Positions 1 through 7,746 of a stretch of DNA of 11,978 bases are shown piece after piece. Numbering within the stretch: position 1 is the first letter of the stretch; each line of letters starts with the position of its first letter. The notes beneath the pieces were generated by a model that saw only the letters and a list, made by a program, of their open reading frames with translations, was not told the origin of the DNA and searched no databases. The DNA comes from Nevskiales bacterium (GTDB lineage: Bacteria; Pseudomonadota; Gammaproteobacteria; Nevskiales; Nevskiaceae): contig JAKEEJ010000047.1 of NCBI GenBank assembly GCA_022616655.1, positions 1-11,978 on the forward strand, given 5' to 3'. Position numbers and translations under genes: made by a program.

Positions 1-1907
1 AACACTCTTTCGGCTTGGGGCGACGGGCCCTCCGGCAGGCCCGATGACTCAACAGCGGGTTCGGCCGGCACGGTTTCCGGGCACTCGGCACAGGCCGTTC
101 GTGGTTGCGCCCTGAAAAGTTCCCGTCCGTCCGGCGCCTGCAGAGTCTCCATAAAGTACGGCTCCACCCGGAAACCGCCGTTGGCAAACACGGCATAGCC
201 CTTTGCCGTTTCCAGGGGAGTAAAGGAAGCACTGCCCAGGGCCAGCGTAAGGTCGGAGGGCATCCGCTCCATCTGCAATCCAAACAACGCCGCATGCTCG
301 CGCACCCGCGCGATACCCACCGCCTGCAGCAAGCGGATGGACACCAGATTGCGGGAGTGCACGAGCGCTTCCCGCAGACGGGTGGGCCCGTAAAACTTTC
401 CGCTGTAGTTTTCCGGCCGCCAGGTGGATTCCAGAGCGGGATCCTCAAACACCACCGGCGCATCCAGAATCACGGAAGCCGGGGTGAATCCATACTTCAG
501 CGCGGCCGAGTAGAGAAACGGCTTGAACGCACTGCCCAGCTGGCGTTGCGCCTGAATCACCCGGTTGAATTTGCCTTCGAAGAAATCGTAGCCACCCACC
601 AGCGCCTTGAGGCTGCCGGTGCGCGGATCGAGCGCGACGAACGCACCCTGCACTTCGGGAATCTGCGCGAGGCGCCAGGATTTTCCGTCCGTCGCAACGC
701 GCACGACATCGCCGCGCGCCAATGCGCCGCCCGACAACCTGGCCCAGGCAAACGCCTCGGGTTTGAGCTCGATCCGCCCACCGCGGACCAGCACGTGCAG
801 GCGCTGTGGACTGAATTCCAGCACCACCGCCGGCCACAAACCCACCACGGTGGGCCGCGCCTCCAGCACGGCGTCCACCCGTAGTTGGAGCTCTTGCGGT
901 GTGGCAGCCGGCGCGTCGAGAACCTCCGGCGATACGCGTGATTCCGGCCCCCGATAGCCGTGGCGCTCGTCATACTCGCGCAGCGCCTGCCGCAGGGCTT
1001 TGTTGGCCAACTGCTGAAGGCGGGAATCGAGCGTGGTGGTCACCCGATAGCCCTCGGTATAAGCCGCTTCGGAGTATTGCCCGAACAGCTCGGCCCGTAC
1101 CATTTCGGCCACGTAGTGGGCGTCCACTTCCACCGGCGGGCGCTGGAGATGGGTGGTCACCGGCTCGATCAGGGCGGTTTGGTAGTCTGATTCGCTGATG
1201 AAATCCAGGGCACGCATCCGGCGCAGCACGTAATCACGGCGTTCTTTCGCGCGCTCCGGATTGACGGCGGGGTTGTCCCGCGACGGCGCCTTGGGCAGAC
1301 CGGCGAGCAGCGCGGTCTGGGCCAGGGTCAACGCCTTGACGTCCCGTCCAAAATAAACCTGTGCGGCGGCGGCCACGCCGTAGGCTCGGTTGCCCAGAAA
1401 TATCTTGTTGAGGTACAGCTCGAGGATGTCTTCCTTGGGCAGATCACGCTCAATCTGAAAGGCCAGGAGAATTTCGCGGGCCTTGCGGGTAAAGGTGCGT
1501 TCGCTGGACAGAAAGACATTGCGCGCCAGCTGCATCGTGATGGTACTTCCGCCCTGGCTTTTTTCACCCGTCGTCAGGAGGTTGAGGCCTGCGCGCACCA
1601 GGCTTCGCCAGTCCACGCCTGGATGTTCAAAGAACCGGTCGTCCTCTGCGGCCAAAAAAGCAAGGATGACGGGCTCCGGAAATTCGGAGAATTTCAGCGG
1701 CGTCCGCCGCTCCGCACCGAATTCTCCAATCAACTGCCCATCGCGGGTATAAATCCGCAGCGGCTCTTCGAGCCTCAGCTCCTTGATGCGCTCGGTGGGC
1801 GGCAAACCCGGCAGCACACTCCAGCGCATAAAAATGTAGCCGGCCAGCACGCCGGTCAGCGCCGTGCCGACGAGCAGCTTCAGGATCCAGTGACGGGGAA
1901 GGGTCAT
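1..1907 (-). CDS. mrcA: Penicillin-binding protein 1A (bifunctional glycosyltransferase/transpeptidase), 3' end outside window
   Basis: Class A PBP that polymerises lipid II and crosslinks peptidoglycan at the periplasmic face of the inner membrane. I read 635 uninterrupted codons from ATG at 1907 to the window edge. In order: a short cytoplasmic tail and membrane anchor (about residues 9-28); a GT51 glycosyltransferase domain with the motif EDDRFFEHPG (catalytic Glu88), then GGSTITMQLARN and ILELYLNKIFLGNRAYG; a linker/OB-type region (about 308-425) containing DERHGYRGP; and a transpeptidase domain with SAFK (nucleophile Ser459, Lys462) and SRN (Ser518-Asn520). The KTG motif and C-terminus lie beyond position 1. 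E. coli PBP1a is about 850 aa, so roughly a quarter is missing. The start is fixed because the frame upstream has no ATG, GTG or TTG before a stop; no strong Shine-Dalgarno is visible. It diverges from pilM, as in Pseudomonas. The motifs make identification secure. Confidence 0.96.
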   Translation of the reverse strand, partial: MTLPRHWILKLLVGTALTGVLAGYIFMRWSVLPGLPPTERIKELRLEEPLRIYTRDGQLIGEFGAERRTPLKFSEFPEPVILAFLAAEDDRFFEHPGVDWRSLVRAGLNLLTTGEKSQGGSTITMQLARNVFLSSERTFTRKAREILLAFQIERDLPKEDILELYLNKIFLGNRAYGVAAAAQVYFGRDVKALTLAQTALLAGLPKAPSRDNPAVNPERAKERRDYVLRRMRALDFISESDYQTALIEPVTTHLQRPPVEVDAHYVAEMVRAELFGQYSEAAYTEGYRVTTTLDSRLQQLANKALRQALREYDERHGYRGPESRVSPEVLDAPAATPQELQLRVDAVLEARPTVVGLWPAVVLEFSPQRLHVLVRGGRIELKPEAFAWARLSGGALARGDVVRVATDGKSWRLAQIPEVQGAFVALDPRTGSLKALVGGYDFFEGKFNRVIQAQRQLGSAFKPFLYSAALKYGFTPASVILDAPVVFEDPALESTWRPENYSGKFYGPTRLREALVHSRNLVSIRLLQAVGIARVREHAALFGLQMERMPSDLTLALGSASFTPLETAKGYAVFANGGFRVEPYFMETLQAPDGRELFRAQPRTACAECPETVPAEPAVESSGLPEGPSPQAERV

Positions 1908-1992
1908 TGCCGAGAGGCCGGTTTCCGGGTTTTGGACTGGTTTACCGGAATCTTCCAGTGGGGTATCAAATAGTTAAAAAAGGAACTTAGTG

Positions 1993-2020
1993 TTGCGTCG
2001 CAGCTATTCTGCGCTATATT
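1993..2020 (+). promoter_or_regulatory. Predicted sigma70-type promoter of the pilMNOPQ operon
   Basis: TTGCGT at 1993-1998 and TATATT at 2015-2020, separated by 16 bp, resemble the sigma70 -35 and -10 boxes. Transcription would start near 2027, leaving a leader of about 54 nt before the pilM ATG. A perfect 5-bp inverted repeat (CGCAG, 5-nt loop, CTGCG; 1999-2013) almost fills the spacer. It is the only promoter-like pair I see ahead of pilM. Confidence 0.6.
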
Positions 2021-2066
2021 AAGGCGCCGGATGGGCACGATGCCACCAAGCCGGGGGATTCGGAGC

Positions 2067-2070
2067 GAGG
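2067..2070 (+). promoter_or_regulatory. Ribosome binding site deciding the pilM start
   Basis: GAGG lies 10 nt before ATG 2081. An in-frame TTG at 2072 would extend the protein by three residues but sits only 1 nt from this Shine-Dalgarno. The ATG also gives the family-typical N-terminus MFEQLLF, so 2081 is preferred. Confidence 0.6.
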
Positions 2071-2080
2071 ATTGGGAAGC

Positions 2081-3154
2081 ATGTTCGAACAACTATTATT
2101 TGGCAGCGGCAGCAAGCAACTGATCGGACTGGACATCAGCTCCAGTTCGGTCAAGGTGCTGGAGTTGTCGAAAAAGGGCGTGCGCTACCAGGTCGAGGCC
2201 TACGCCGCTGAACCGCTGCCCGCGGGAGCCATGAACGAAAGGAGCATCGCCGATCCCAAGCTGGTCGGTGACGTGATTGCACGTGCCGTCAGCCGTTCCG
2301 GCACCGCGACCCAGAACGCCGCGGTTGCGGTATCCGGCGCTGCCGTGTTCAGCAAGATAATTGAAGCCCCGGCCAGCCTGTCTCCGCGCGAGCTCGAGGA
2401 GCACGTACAGATGCAGGCTCAGAACCACGTTCCCTATCCGCTCGACGAGGTCAACTACGACTTCCAGATCGTCGGGCCGCAGGCCAACAACCCCGAGGTG
2501 CTGGACGTTCTGTTGGCCGCCTGCCGCAAGGAGATGATCGAACAGCGTCAAGCCGCGCTGGAGATCGCGGGCCTGAAACCCAAGGTCGTGGATATTGAGC
2601 TTTACGCGCTGGAGAACGCCTGCCAGCTGCTGAGCCACCAGATGCCAGACCAGGGCACGGGCAAGACCGTCGCCGTGGTGGACATCGGCGCCACCACGAC
2701 CTCGGTCACCATCCTGCACAACCTGCAGACGGTTTACACCCGCGAACAGCAGTTTGGCGGCAAGCAGCTGACCGAGGACATCATGCGTCACTATGCGATG
2801 TCCTTTGACGATGCCTACAAAGCGTTGCGCAGTGGCAACCTGCCCGACACCTACGAAACCGAGGTACTGACCAGTTTCGTCAACGATACCGGCCAGCAGA
2901 TTGACCGTGCCCTGCAGTTTTTCTTTTCCGCCTCCACCGAATTCACCCACATTGACCAGATTCTGCTGGCCGGCGGTTGCGCCCAGATCACCAATCTGGA
3001 CACGCACATCCATGAACGGCTCAACATTCCCTGTGCCGTGGCACGGCCTTTTGCACAAATGGGTGTCGCGGCCCGCGCCAAACCGCAGCAGCTCGCCAAG
3101 GATGAATCGGCGCTGCTCGTCGCGGTTGGTCTGGCCGCCCGGGCGTTCGACTAG
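2081..3154 (+). CDS. pilM: Type IV pilus assembly protein PilM (actin-like ATPase)
   Basis: Cytoplasmic FtsA/actin-fold protein that binds the N-terminal tail of PilN and links the inner-membrane alignment complex to the pilus motor. At 357 aa it has the usual family length. Nucleotide-binding signatures are visible: IGLDISSSSVKVLEL (residues 15-29, phosphate 1), VVDIGATTTS (199-208, phosphate 2) and ILLAGGCAQI (294-303, adenosine). The N-terminus MFEQLLFGSGSKQ is typical of PilM. It is the first gene of pilMNOPQ and ends 9 bp before pilN, so it is cotranscribed. I chose ATG 2081 over TTG 2072 because of Shine-Dalgarno spacing. Nothing is abnormal in the coding sequence. Confidence 0.96.
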   Translation: MFEQLLFGSGSKQLIGLDISSSSVKVLELSKKGVRYQVEAYAAEPLPAGAMNERSIADPKLVGDVIARAVSRSGTATQNAAVAVSGAAVFSKIIEAPASLSPRELEEHVQMQAQNHVPYPLDEVNYDFQIVGPQANNPEVLDVLLAACRKEMIEQRQAALEIAGLKPKVVDIELYALENACQLLSHQMPDQGTGKTVAVVDIGATTTSVTILHNLQTVYTREQQFGGKQLTEDIMRHYAMSFDDAYKALRSGNLPDTYETEVLTSFVNDTGQQIDRALQFFFSASTEFTHIDQILLAGGCAQITNLDTHIHERLNIPCAVARPFAQMGVAARAKPQQLAKDESALLVAVGLAARAFD

Positions 3155-3163
3155 GGTGCCTTA

Positions 3164-3742
3164 ATGGCCATCAAAATCAACCTGCTGGACTGGCGCACGG
3201 AGCTCAACAAGCTCCGTGAACGGCAGTTCATCTCGTTGCTGGTATTCAGCGCCCTGCTGGCACTGACCGGACTGGGAGGGGCAACGTTTCTCGTTTCCGA
3301 CGCGGTGGATCTGCAGACGGCACGCAATGGATTTCTGAAAAACCAGATCGCCGAAGTTGAAAAGAAGATTCAGGAAATTGAGGAGCTGGAAAAGGTCAAG
3401 GCCAGCCTGCTGGGACGCATGCAGATCATTGAAGAACTGCAGGCCAGCCGCTCGGCCATGGTGCATTTTTTTGACGAGGTGGTGAATACCCTGCCGGATG
3501 GCGTTTACATCAAATCTATCAAGCAAAAAGGAGCCGAAGTCACGGTAGCAGGGATGGCCGAATCCAACGGGCGTGTGTCCGCCTATATGAAAAACATCGA
3601 ATCCTCGGAGTGGTTTGCCGATCCCAAACTGGTGGTGATCAAGACCGTGGACCTCAACAAGCGCCGGCAGAGTGAGTTTCAGCTCAAGTTCAGCAACCTG
3701 ACGAGCAGAAAACCTGCGGGCGAGGCGAGTGTATTGCCATGA
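3164..3742 (+). CDS. pilN: Type IV pilus inner-membrane alignment protein PilN
   Basis: Bitopic inner-membrane protein that pairs with PilO and docks PilM through its cytoplasmic tail. The 192-aa product begins MAIKINLLDWR, matching the conserved PilM-binding INLLPWR motif except that Asp replaces the usual Pro. One membrane segment follows at about residues 22-47, then a Glu/Lys-rich coiled coil (about 53-95, including EVEKKIQEIEELEKVK). The remaining periplasmic part fits the ferredoxin-like fold known for the family. The start lies 9 bp after the pilM stop, with a weak purine-rich stretch overlapping that stop. The stop overlaps the pilO start as ATGA, suggesting translational coupling and a matched ratio with PilO. 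Confidence 0.95.
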   Translation: MAIKINLLDWRTELNKLRERQFISLLVFSALLALTGLGGATFLVSDAVDLQTARNGFLKNQIAEVEKKIQEIEELEKVKASLLGRMQIIEELQASRSAMVHFFDEVVNTLPDGVYIKSIKQKGAEVTVAGMAESNGRVSAYMKNIESSEWFADPKLVVIKTVDLNKRRQSEFQLKFSNLTSRKPAGEASVLP

Positions 3743-4401
3743 ATGTCCAGGACATTCTGAAACCGCTCCAGGGACTGGATCCCCAGCACCCCGGCAACTG
3801 GCCGCTGCCCGCCCGCCTCGCCATTGCGCTCCTGCTGGCCGCGGGTATTGCCGGATTCGGGTACTGGTACTTCATCCTGCCGCGCCTGGACACCCTGGCA
3901 AAAGCGCAGGCAGAAGAACCGGTTCTCAAACAGGATTTTGAAATCAAGCAGCGCAAGGTGGCGGCGTTGGACGCGCTGAAAGAGCAGCTGGCGGAAATGG
4001 AGCGTTCATTCGGCGCCCTGGTGCGCCAGCTGCCCAGTCGGGCGGAAATCGCCAATTTGCTGGTGGACATCTCCCAGGCCCGCGTCGCCAGCAGCCTGGA
4101 AGAAGAACTGTTCCAGCCGCAGGCCGAAGCCACCAAAGACTTCTATGCCGAGGTGCCCAACAAAATCGCCGTGCTGGGCAGCTATCACGAGCTGGGCACT
4201 TTTGTGAGCAATGTTGCAGCCTTGCCGCGCATCGTTACGGTCGAAGACATCGACATCGCTCCGGCGGGCAGCAAAGATACAAAAGGGCGGTTAAGAATGA
4301 ACGCCGTCACCAAGACCTATCGCTATCTGGACGATGCTGAAATTGCCGCGGCGAAAAAACCCAGCGGCAAGGCCAGTGGCAAGGGCGGTCAAAAGAAATG
4401 A
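3739..4401 (+). CDS. pilO: Type IV pilus inner-membrane alignment protein PilO
   Basis: Inner-membrane partner of PilN; the heterodimer connects PilM to PilP and, through PilP, to the PilQ secretin. The 220-aa product has a short cytoplasmic head, one membrane helix (about residues 27-48, rich in Ala/Leu/Ile and ending in GYWYFILP), a coiled coil (about 50-95) and a periplasmic domain containing the family-like stretch KIAVLGSYHELGTFVSNVAALPRIV. The C-terminus is an unusual low-complexity basic tail (KKPSGKASGKGGQKK) that I would not expect to be part of the folded domain. ATGA overlaps join it to pilN upstream and pilP downstream. Confidence 0.95.
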   Translation: MNVQDILKPLQGLDPQHPGNWPLPARLAIALLLAAGIAGFGYWYFILPRLDTLAKAQAEEPVLKQDFEIKQRKVAALDALKEQLAEMERSFGALVRQLPSRAEIANLLVDISQARVASSLEEELFQPQAEATKDFYAEVPNKIAVLGSYHELGTFVSNVAALPRIVTVEDIDIAPAGSKDTKGRLRMNAVTKTYRYLDDAEIAAAKKPSGKASGKGGQKK

Positions 4402-4925
4402 ATGCCCGGCACTTCACAGGATGGGTTCTGGCCACAGCTCTGTTGGCCGGCTGTGGGCAGGACCTGCGCGATCTTGAGAGCTACGCACTGGAGGTCAAAT
4501 CACGTACCTCCCGCAACATCGCACCGATTCCGCAGATCAAACCGTTCAACCCGTTTACCTACGAGGTGGCCGGCCGACGTGATCCATTCCAACCCCGGCT
4601 CTTTTCGCGCGAGGACGCGCTGGCCGCGGGCGGCGGCACCGGGAACAGCCTGCAACCGGATATCAACCGGCCGAGGGAAGCCCTGGAAGAATTTCCACTG
4701 GACGCACTGCGCATGCTCGGCACTCTCACGGTGCGGAATAAACTGATCGCCCTGGTGAAAGCCCCAGACTCTCTGGTCCATCGGGTCTCCATCGGCGACC
4801 ATATGGGCCAGAATTACGGCGAGATTACCCAAATCACCGACAGCGAGGTGACCCTGATGGAAATCATTCCAGACGGCTTTGGCGGCTGGATCCAGCGCCC
4901 GGCCTCGGTCGCGATGGTGCAGTAG
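4398..4925 (+). CDS. pilP: Type IV pilus assembly lipoprotein PilP
   Basis: Periplasmic lipoprotein that bridges the PilN/PilO complex and the N-terminal domains of PilQ. The 175-aa product starts with a lipoprotein signal peptide whose lipobox is LLAGC, giving Cys19 as the lipidated residue; the next residue is Gly rather than an inner-membrane-retention Asp. A flexible linker rich in Pro and polar residues follows, then the family hallmark GRRDPFQPR and a C-terminal beta-sandwich domain (from about residue 95, with RMLGTLTVRNKLIALV). The ATG overlaps the pilO stop as ATGA. The length is normal for the family. Confidence 0.94.
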   Translation: MNARHFTGWVLATALLAGCGQDLRDLESYALEVKSRTSRNIAPIPQIKPFNPFTYEVAGRRDPFQPRLFSREDALAAGGGTGNSLQPDINRPREALEEFPLDALRMLGTLTVRNKLIALVKAPDSLVHRVSIGDHMGQNYGEITQITDSEVTLMEIIPDGFGGWIQRPASVAMVQ

Positions 4926-4935
4926 GCGCAAGGGC

Positions 4936-4940
4936 GGAGG
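4936..4940 (+). promoter_or_regulatory. Shine-Dalgarno of pilQ
   Basis: GGAGG lies 10 nt before ATG 4951 and is the strongest ribosome binding site in the operon. It settles the pilQ start at 4951, although the frame is open further upstream into pilP. Independent strong initiation fits the need for many secretin subunits per machine. Confidence 0.75.
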
Positions 4941-4950
4941 AAACTTACTT

Positions 4951-7098
4951 ATGAACCCCATTCGATTCCATGCTGTTCCCCGCTCCAAACCGCCGGGCCG
5001 CCGGCGGTATCGGGCGCTGCTTGCGGGACTTCTGTTGCTCGCACCGGCGGCGGTGTGGGCGCAAACGGACGGCGCGGCCCCATCGACCCGCCGCACGCTG
5101 AACGCGCTGGAGGTTAAAACGCTCGAGGGCGACCGGGTGCAAATCGTCATGACCCTGTCCGGCACGGCACCCGAACCGCTCGTGTTCACCACGGACCAGC
5201 CGGCGCGCCTGTCACTGGACCTGACCGACACCCGGCTGGCCCTGCCACAACGTTTCACAAAAATTGGTTCCGGCAAAGCACGGTCGGTCGCCGCCGCCGA
5301 GGCACAAGGCCGCACCCGCGTCGTGGTCGAGCTGTCCGAGATGGTGCCTTACAGCGTCCGCAACACGGACAATACGGTGATCATTGAAATCCAGAGCAGC
5401 GGTGTGGCCGGGCGCACGGCAGCCCCCGCCGAACGCCTGTCGTCCGCGGAAGCCCGGATTCTCGACCTCGACTTCCGCCGCGGCGAAAAAGGTGAGGGCC
5501 GGGTGGTGGTGACCCTGAGCGATCCGCGCACCGTGGTGGACGTACGCGAAGAAAGCGGCCGCGTGCTGGCCCAGTTCCGCAACACCGGCATCCCCACCGA
5601 CATGCTCAAGCGGCTGGACGTGCTCGACTTCGCCACGCCGGTGAAGTATGTGGACGTGATCAGGGACGGGCGTAACGTCAATGTTTTTTTGATACCGATC
5701 GTGGGCATGGAATTCGAACAGGCCGCGTATCAGGCGCAGAACCAGTTCACACTGGAACTGCAGCCGTTTTCGAAAGAAAAACTGGAAGACATTCGCAAGC
5801 GCAAAGAACAGGTATTCACCGGCGAACGCATCAGCCTGTCGTTCCAGAACGTTGACATCCGTTCGCTGCTGCAGATCATCGGCGACGTGTCCGGCAACAA
5901 CGTCGTGATCAGCGACGGGGTCCGGGGCGAAATGGCCATGCGCCTGATCAACGTGCCCTGGGATCAGGCCCTGGACATCATTCTCAAGACCAAGGGCCTG
6001 GGCCAGCAGCAGCAGGGAAATGTGATGCTGATTGCGCCGCTGGAGGAAATCGCGGCGCGCGCCAAAGCCGAAGGCGAGGCGCTCAAACAGCGCGACGAAG
6101 GCGCCCCGCTGCGCTCCGAATTCATCCAGGTGAACTATGCCAAGGCCGGCGATTTCGCCAATCTGCTGAAATCCGGCAGCAAATCCATGCTGTCTGCGCG
6201 CGGACAGGTGACCGTGGACGATCGCACCAACTCCCTGCTGGTACTGGAAACCCGCGAGCGCCTGGCCGAGATCCGTGCCCTGCTGGCGCGACTGGACATT
6301 CCGGTGCGGCAGGTGTTGATCGAATCACGCATCGTCACCGCCAATGATGATTTCAGCAAGGAACTCGGCACCCGCTTTGGGGTCAGCGCCGTCTCCTCCG
6401 ACCCCGGGGTATTCAGCACGACCTCGGGCAGCCTCGAGGGCACCGATGCCTCTACTCAGGATTTTCTGTCCGGTGGATCTCCGGTGTCGCTGGGCTCGCT
6501 CAGCAACCGCCTGAATGTTGATCTGCCGGTGGCCGGTGGAAGCAGTATTGCTTTTTCCATCCTGAGCTCGGATTTTCTGATCGACCTGGAGCTGTCGGCG
6601 CTGCAGGCCGAAGGCCGCGGCGAAGTGATCTCCACCCCGCGTGTGGTCACCGCCAATTCCAAACAGGCCGTTATCGAACAGGGCGTGGAGATTCCGTATC
6701 TGGAAGCCTCCAGCAGCGGCGCCGCCACGGTGTCCTTCAAGAAAGCGGTGTTGTCGCTGCAGGTCACGCCCCAGATCACACCGGACGACCGCGTTCTGAT
6801 GGACCTGAATGTCAAGAAAGACAGCCGTGGCCAGGATATCAGTTCCGGCCAGGGCACTATTCCCAGCATTGATACACGGGAGGTCACGACCCAGTTGCTG
6901 GTACAGAACGGTGAAACCGTGGTGCTGGGCGGCGTCTACGAGCAGGAACAGCGAAAATCCGTCACCAAAGTGCCGTTGCTGGGAGATCTTCCACTGTTGG
7001 GCCATCTGTTCCGCAAAACTCTTGACATCAACAACAAACGCGAGCTGTTGATCTTTATCACGCCCAAGATCCTGAATGAGGGAATCCGGGTCAACTGA
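4951..7098 (+). CDS. pilQ: Type IV pilus outer-membrane secretin PilQ
   Basis: Forms the multimeric outer-membrane channel through which the pilus fibre passes. The 715-aa product has a Sec signal peptide (basic RSKPPGRRRYR, then a Leu/Ala core, with cleavage likely after AVWA at residue 37). Two AMIN peptidoglycan-binding domains follow (about 50-148 and 166-270), then an STN domain (about 292-363, with NVPWDQALDIILKTKGL), a secretin N-type domain (about 388-452) and the secretin barrel (about 545-708) carrying the signature VPLLGDLPLLGHLFR (674-688). A Ser/Gly-rich stretch (about 480-530) precedes the barrel. Start chosen at 4951 from the Shine-Dalgarno and signal peptide. It is the last gene of the operon and is followed by an intrinsic terminator. 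Confidence 0.96.
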   Translation: MNPIRFHAVPRSKPPGRRRYRALLAGLLLLAPAAVWAQTDGAAPSTRRTLNALEVKTLEGDRVQIVMTLSGTAPEPLVFTTDQPARLSLDLTDTRLALPQRFTKIGSGKARSVAAAEAQGRTRVVVELSEMVPYSVRNTDNTVIIEIQSSGVAGRTAAPAERLSSAEARILDLDFRRGEKGEGRVVVTLSDPRTVVDVREESGRVLAQFRNTGIPTDMLKRLDVLDFATPVKYVDVIRDGRNVNVFLIPIVGMEFEQAAYQAQNQFTLELQPFSKEKLEDIRKRKEQVFTGERISLSFQNVDIRSLLQIIGDVSGNNVVISDGVRGEMAMRLINVPWDQALDIILKTKGLGQQQQGNVMLIAPLEEIAARAKAEGEALKQRDEGAPLRSEFIQVNYAKAGDFANLLKSGSKSMLSARGQVTVDDRTNSLLVLETRERLAEIRALLARLDIPVRQVLIESRIVTANDDFSKELGTRFGVSAVSSDPGVFSTTSGSLEGTDASTQDFLSGGSPVSLGSLSNRLNVDLPVAGGSSIAFSILSSDFLIDLELSALQAEGRGEVISTPRVVTANSKQAVIEQGVEIPYLEASSSGAATVSFKKAVLSLQVTPQITPDDRVLMDLNVKKDSRGQDISSGQGTIPSIDTREVTTQLLVQNGETVVLGGVYEQEQRKSVTKVPLLGDLPLLGHLFRKTLDINNKRELLIFITPKILNEGIRVN

Positions 7099-7115
7099 GC
7101 CCCACTCACGGGTAC

Positions 7116-7147
7116 ACGGGCGCCCGGTTCGGGCGCCCGTTTTGTTT
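7116..7147 (+). terminator. Rho-independent terminator after pilQ
   Basis: A perfect 10-bp stem (ACGGGCGCCC at 7116-7125, GGGCGCCCGT at 7131-7140) encloses a 5-nt loop and is followed by a T-rich run (TTTTGTTT from 7140). It starts 17 bp after the pilQ stop and should separate the pil operon from aroK. Confidence 0.88.
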
Positions 7148-7156
7148 AGGGCCTGC

Positions 7157-7184
7157 TTACGCCGCGCCCTGGGTTAAGTATCAT
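7157..7184 (+). promoter_or_regulatory. Possible weak promoter of aroK-aroB-dgt
   Basis: TATCAT at 7179-7184 matches the -10 consensus at five of six positions, with TTACGC (poor -35) 16 bp upstream. Since a strong terminator lies just before, some promoter is expected in 7148-7211, but this assignment is tentative. Confidence 0.3.
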
Positions 7185-7211
7185 GGGCTGCTTCGGCAAT
7201 AACGCACGCCC

Positions 7212-7745
7212 ATGCACTCGGATTCCAACATCTTTCTGGTCGGCCCAATGGGGGCCGGGAAAACGACCGTGGGCAAACAGCTGGCCCGAATGCGCGGCAT
7301 GAATTTCGCCGACAGCGATCAGGAGATCGAACGGCGCACGGGAGTGGATATTGCCTACATTTTTGAGAGGGAGGGTGAACCCGGTTTCCGCCAGCGCGAA
7401 CGGCAGGTGATTGCCGACCTGACCGGCTGCCACCGGCTGGTGCTGGCCACGGGCGGCGGCGCCGTGCTGGACGCCGGGAATCGGCAGCACCTCTCCAGCC
7501 GGGGCTTTGTCATCTATCTGCGCGCCACGCTGGACCAGCAGTGGCGCCGTACCGGCCGCAGCGGTCGGCGGCCGCTGCTGAAAGCCGGCAACCGGCGTGA
7601 AGTTCTGGAGCAGTTATTCCAGATCCGTGACCCGCTGTACCGTGAAGTAGCAGACTGCATCATTGATACCGACGGTCGCAGCGCCCGGTTGCTGGCGCAG
7701 GAGATCGGGCGACAGCTGGATCGTCAAACTATCGGCGTGAGCTGA
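7212..7745 (+). CDS. aroK: Shikimate kinase
   Basis: Phosphorylates shikimate to shikimate-3-phosphate with ATP, the fifth step of the shikimate pathway, in the cytoplasm. The 177-aa product matches the family length. Visible motifs are the Walker A loop GPMGAGKTT (residues 11-19), the shikimate-binding DSD (34-36), Arg60 in GEPGFRQRE, the GGG motif (81-83) and the lid RTGRSGRRPLL, which has Ser where E. coli AroK has Asp. ATG 7212 is the first possible start because an in-frame TAA ends at 7202. No Shine-Dalgarno is visible, so initiation may be weak. It lies 1 bp before aroB, the usual pairing in gammaproteobacteria. Confidence 0.96.
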   Translation: MHSDSNIFLVGPMGAGKTTVGKQLARMRGMNFADSDQEIERRTGVDIAYIFEREGEPGFRQRERQVIADLTGCHRLVLATGGGAVLDAGNRQHLSSRGFVIYLRATLDQQWRRTGRSGRRPLLKAGNRREVLEQLFQIRDPLYREVADCIIDTDGRSARLLAQEIGRQLDRQTIGVS

Positions 7746-7746
7746 C

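Larger units (their letters stand above)
1908..2080. other. Divergent intergenic region between mrcA and pilM
   Basis: This 173-bp gap between two divergent starts must hold signals for both. It is locally AT-rich (an A-tract near 1969-1983) in a GC-rich setting. A good promoter faces pilM (listed separately). I found no convincing -35/-10 pair facing mrcA; several weak AT-rich hexamers exist on that strand but none stands out. Confidence 0.7.

Noticed and set aside
105..884. 259-codon plus-strand frame opposite mrcA
   Set aside because: It is the complement of the PBP1a transpeptidase and OB regions, whose motifs are clear on the minus strand.
2082..2091. 10-bp palindrome TGTTCGAACA at the pilM start codon
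   Set aside because: It is explained by the conserved Met-Phe-Glu-Gln codons of pilM, and a single 10-bp palindrome is not rare enough to call an operator.
1904..2092. 62-codon minus-strand frame whose stop overlaps the mrcA start as ATGA
   Set aside because: It could be taken for a leader peptide coupled to mrcA, but it begins inside pilM, crosses the pilM promoter and has no visible ribosome binding site or family resemblance.
2096..3058. 320-codon open frame on the minus strand opposite pilM
   Set aside because: It lies fully within pilM, which has clear actin-fold motifs and correct operon spacing; the antisense product resembles no family I know.
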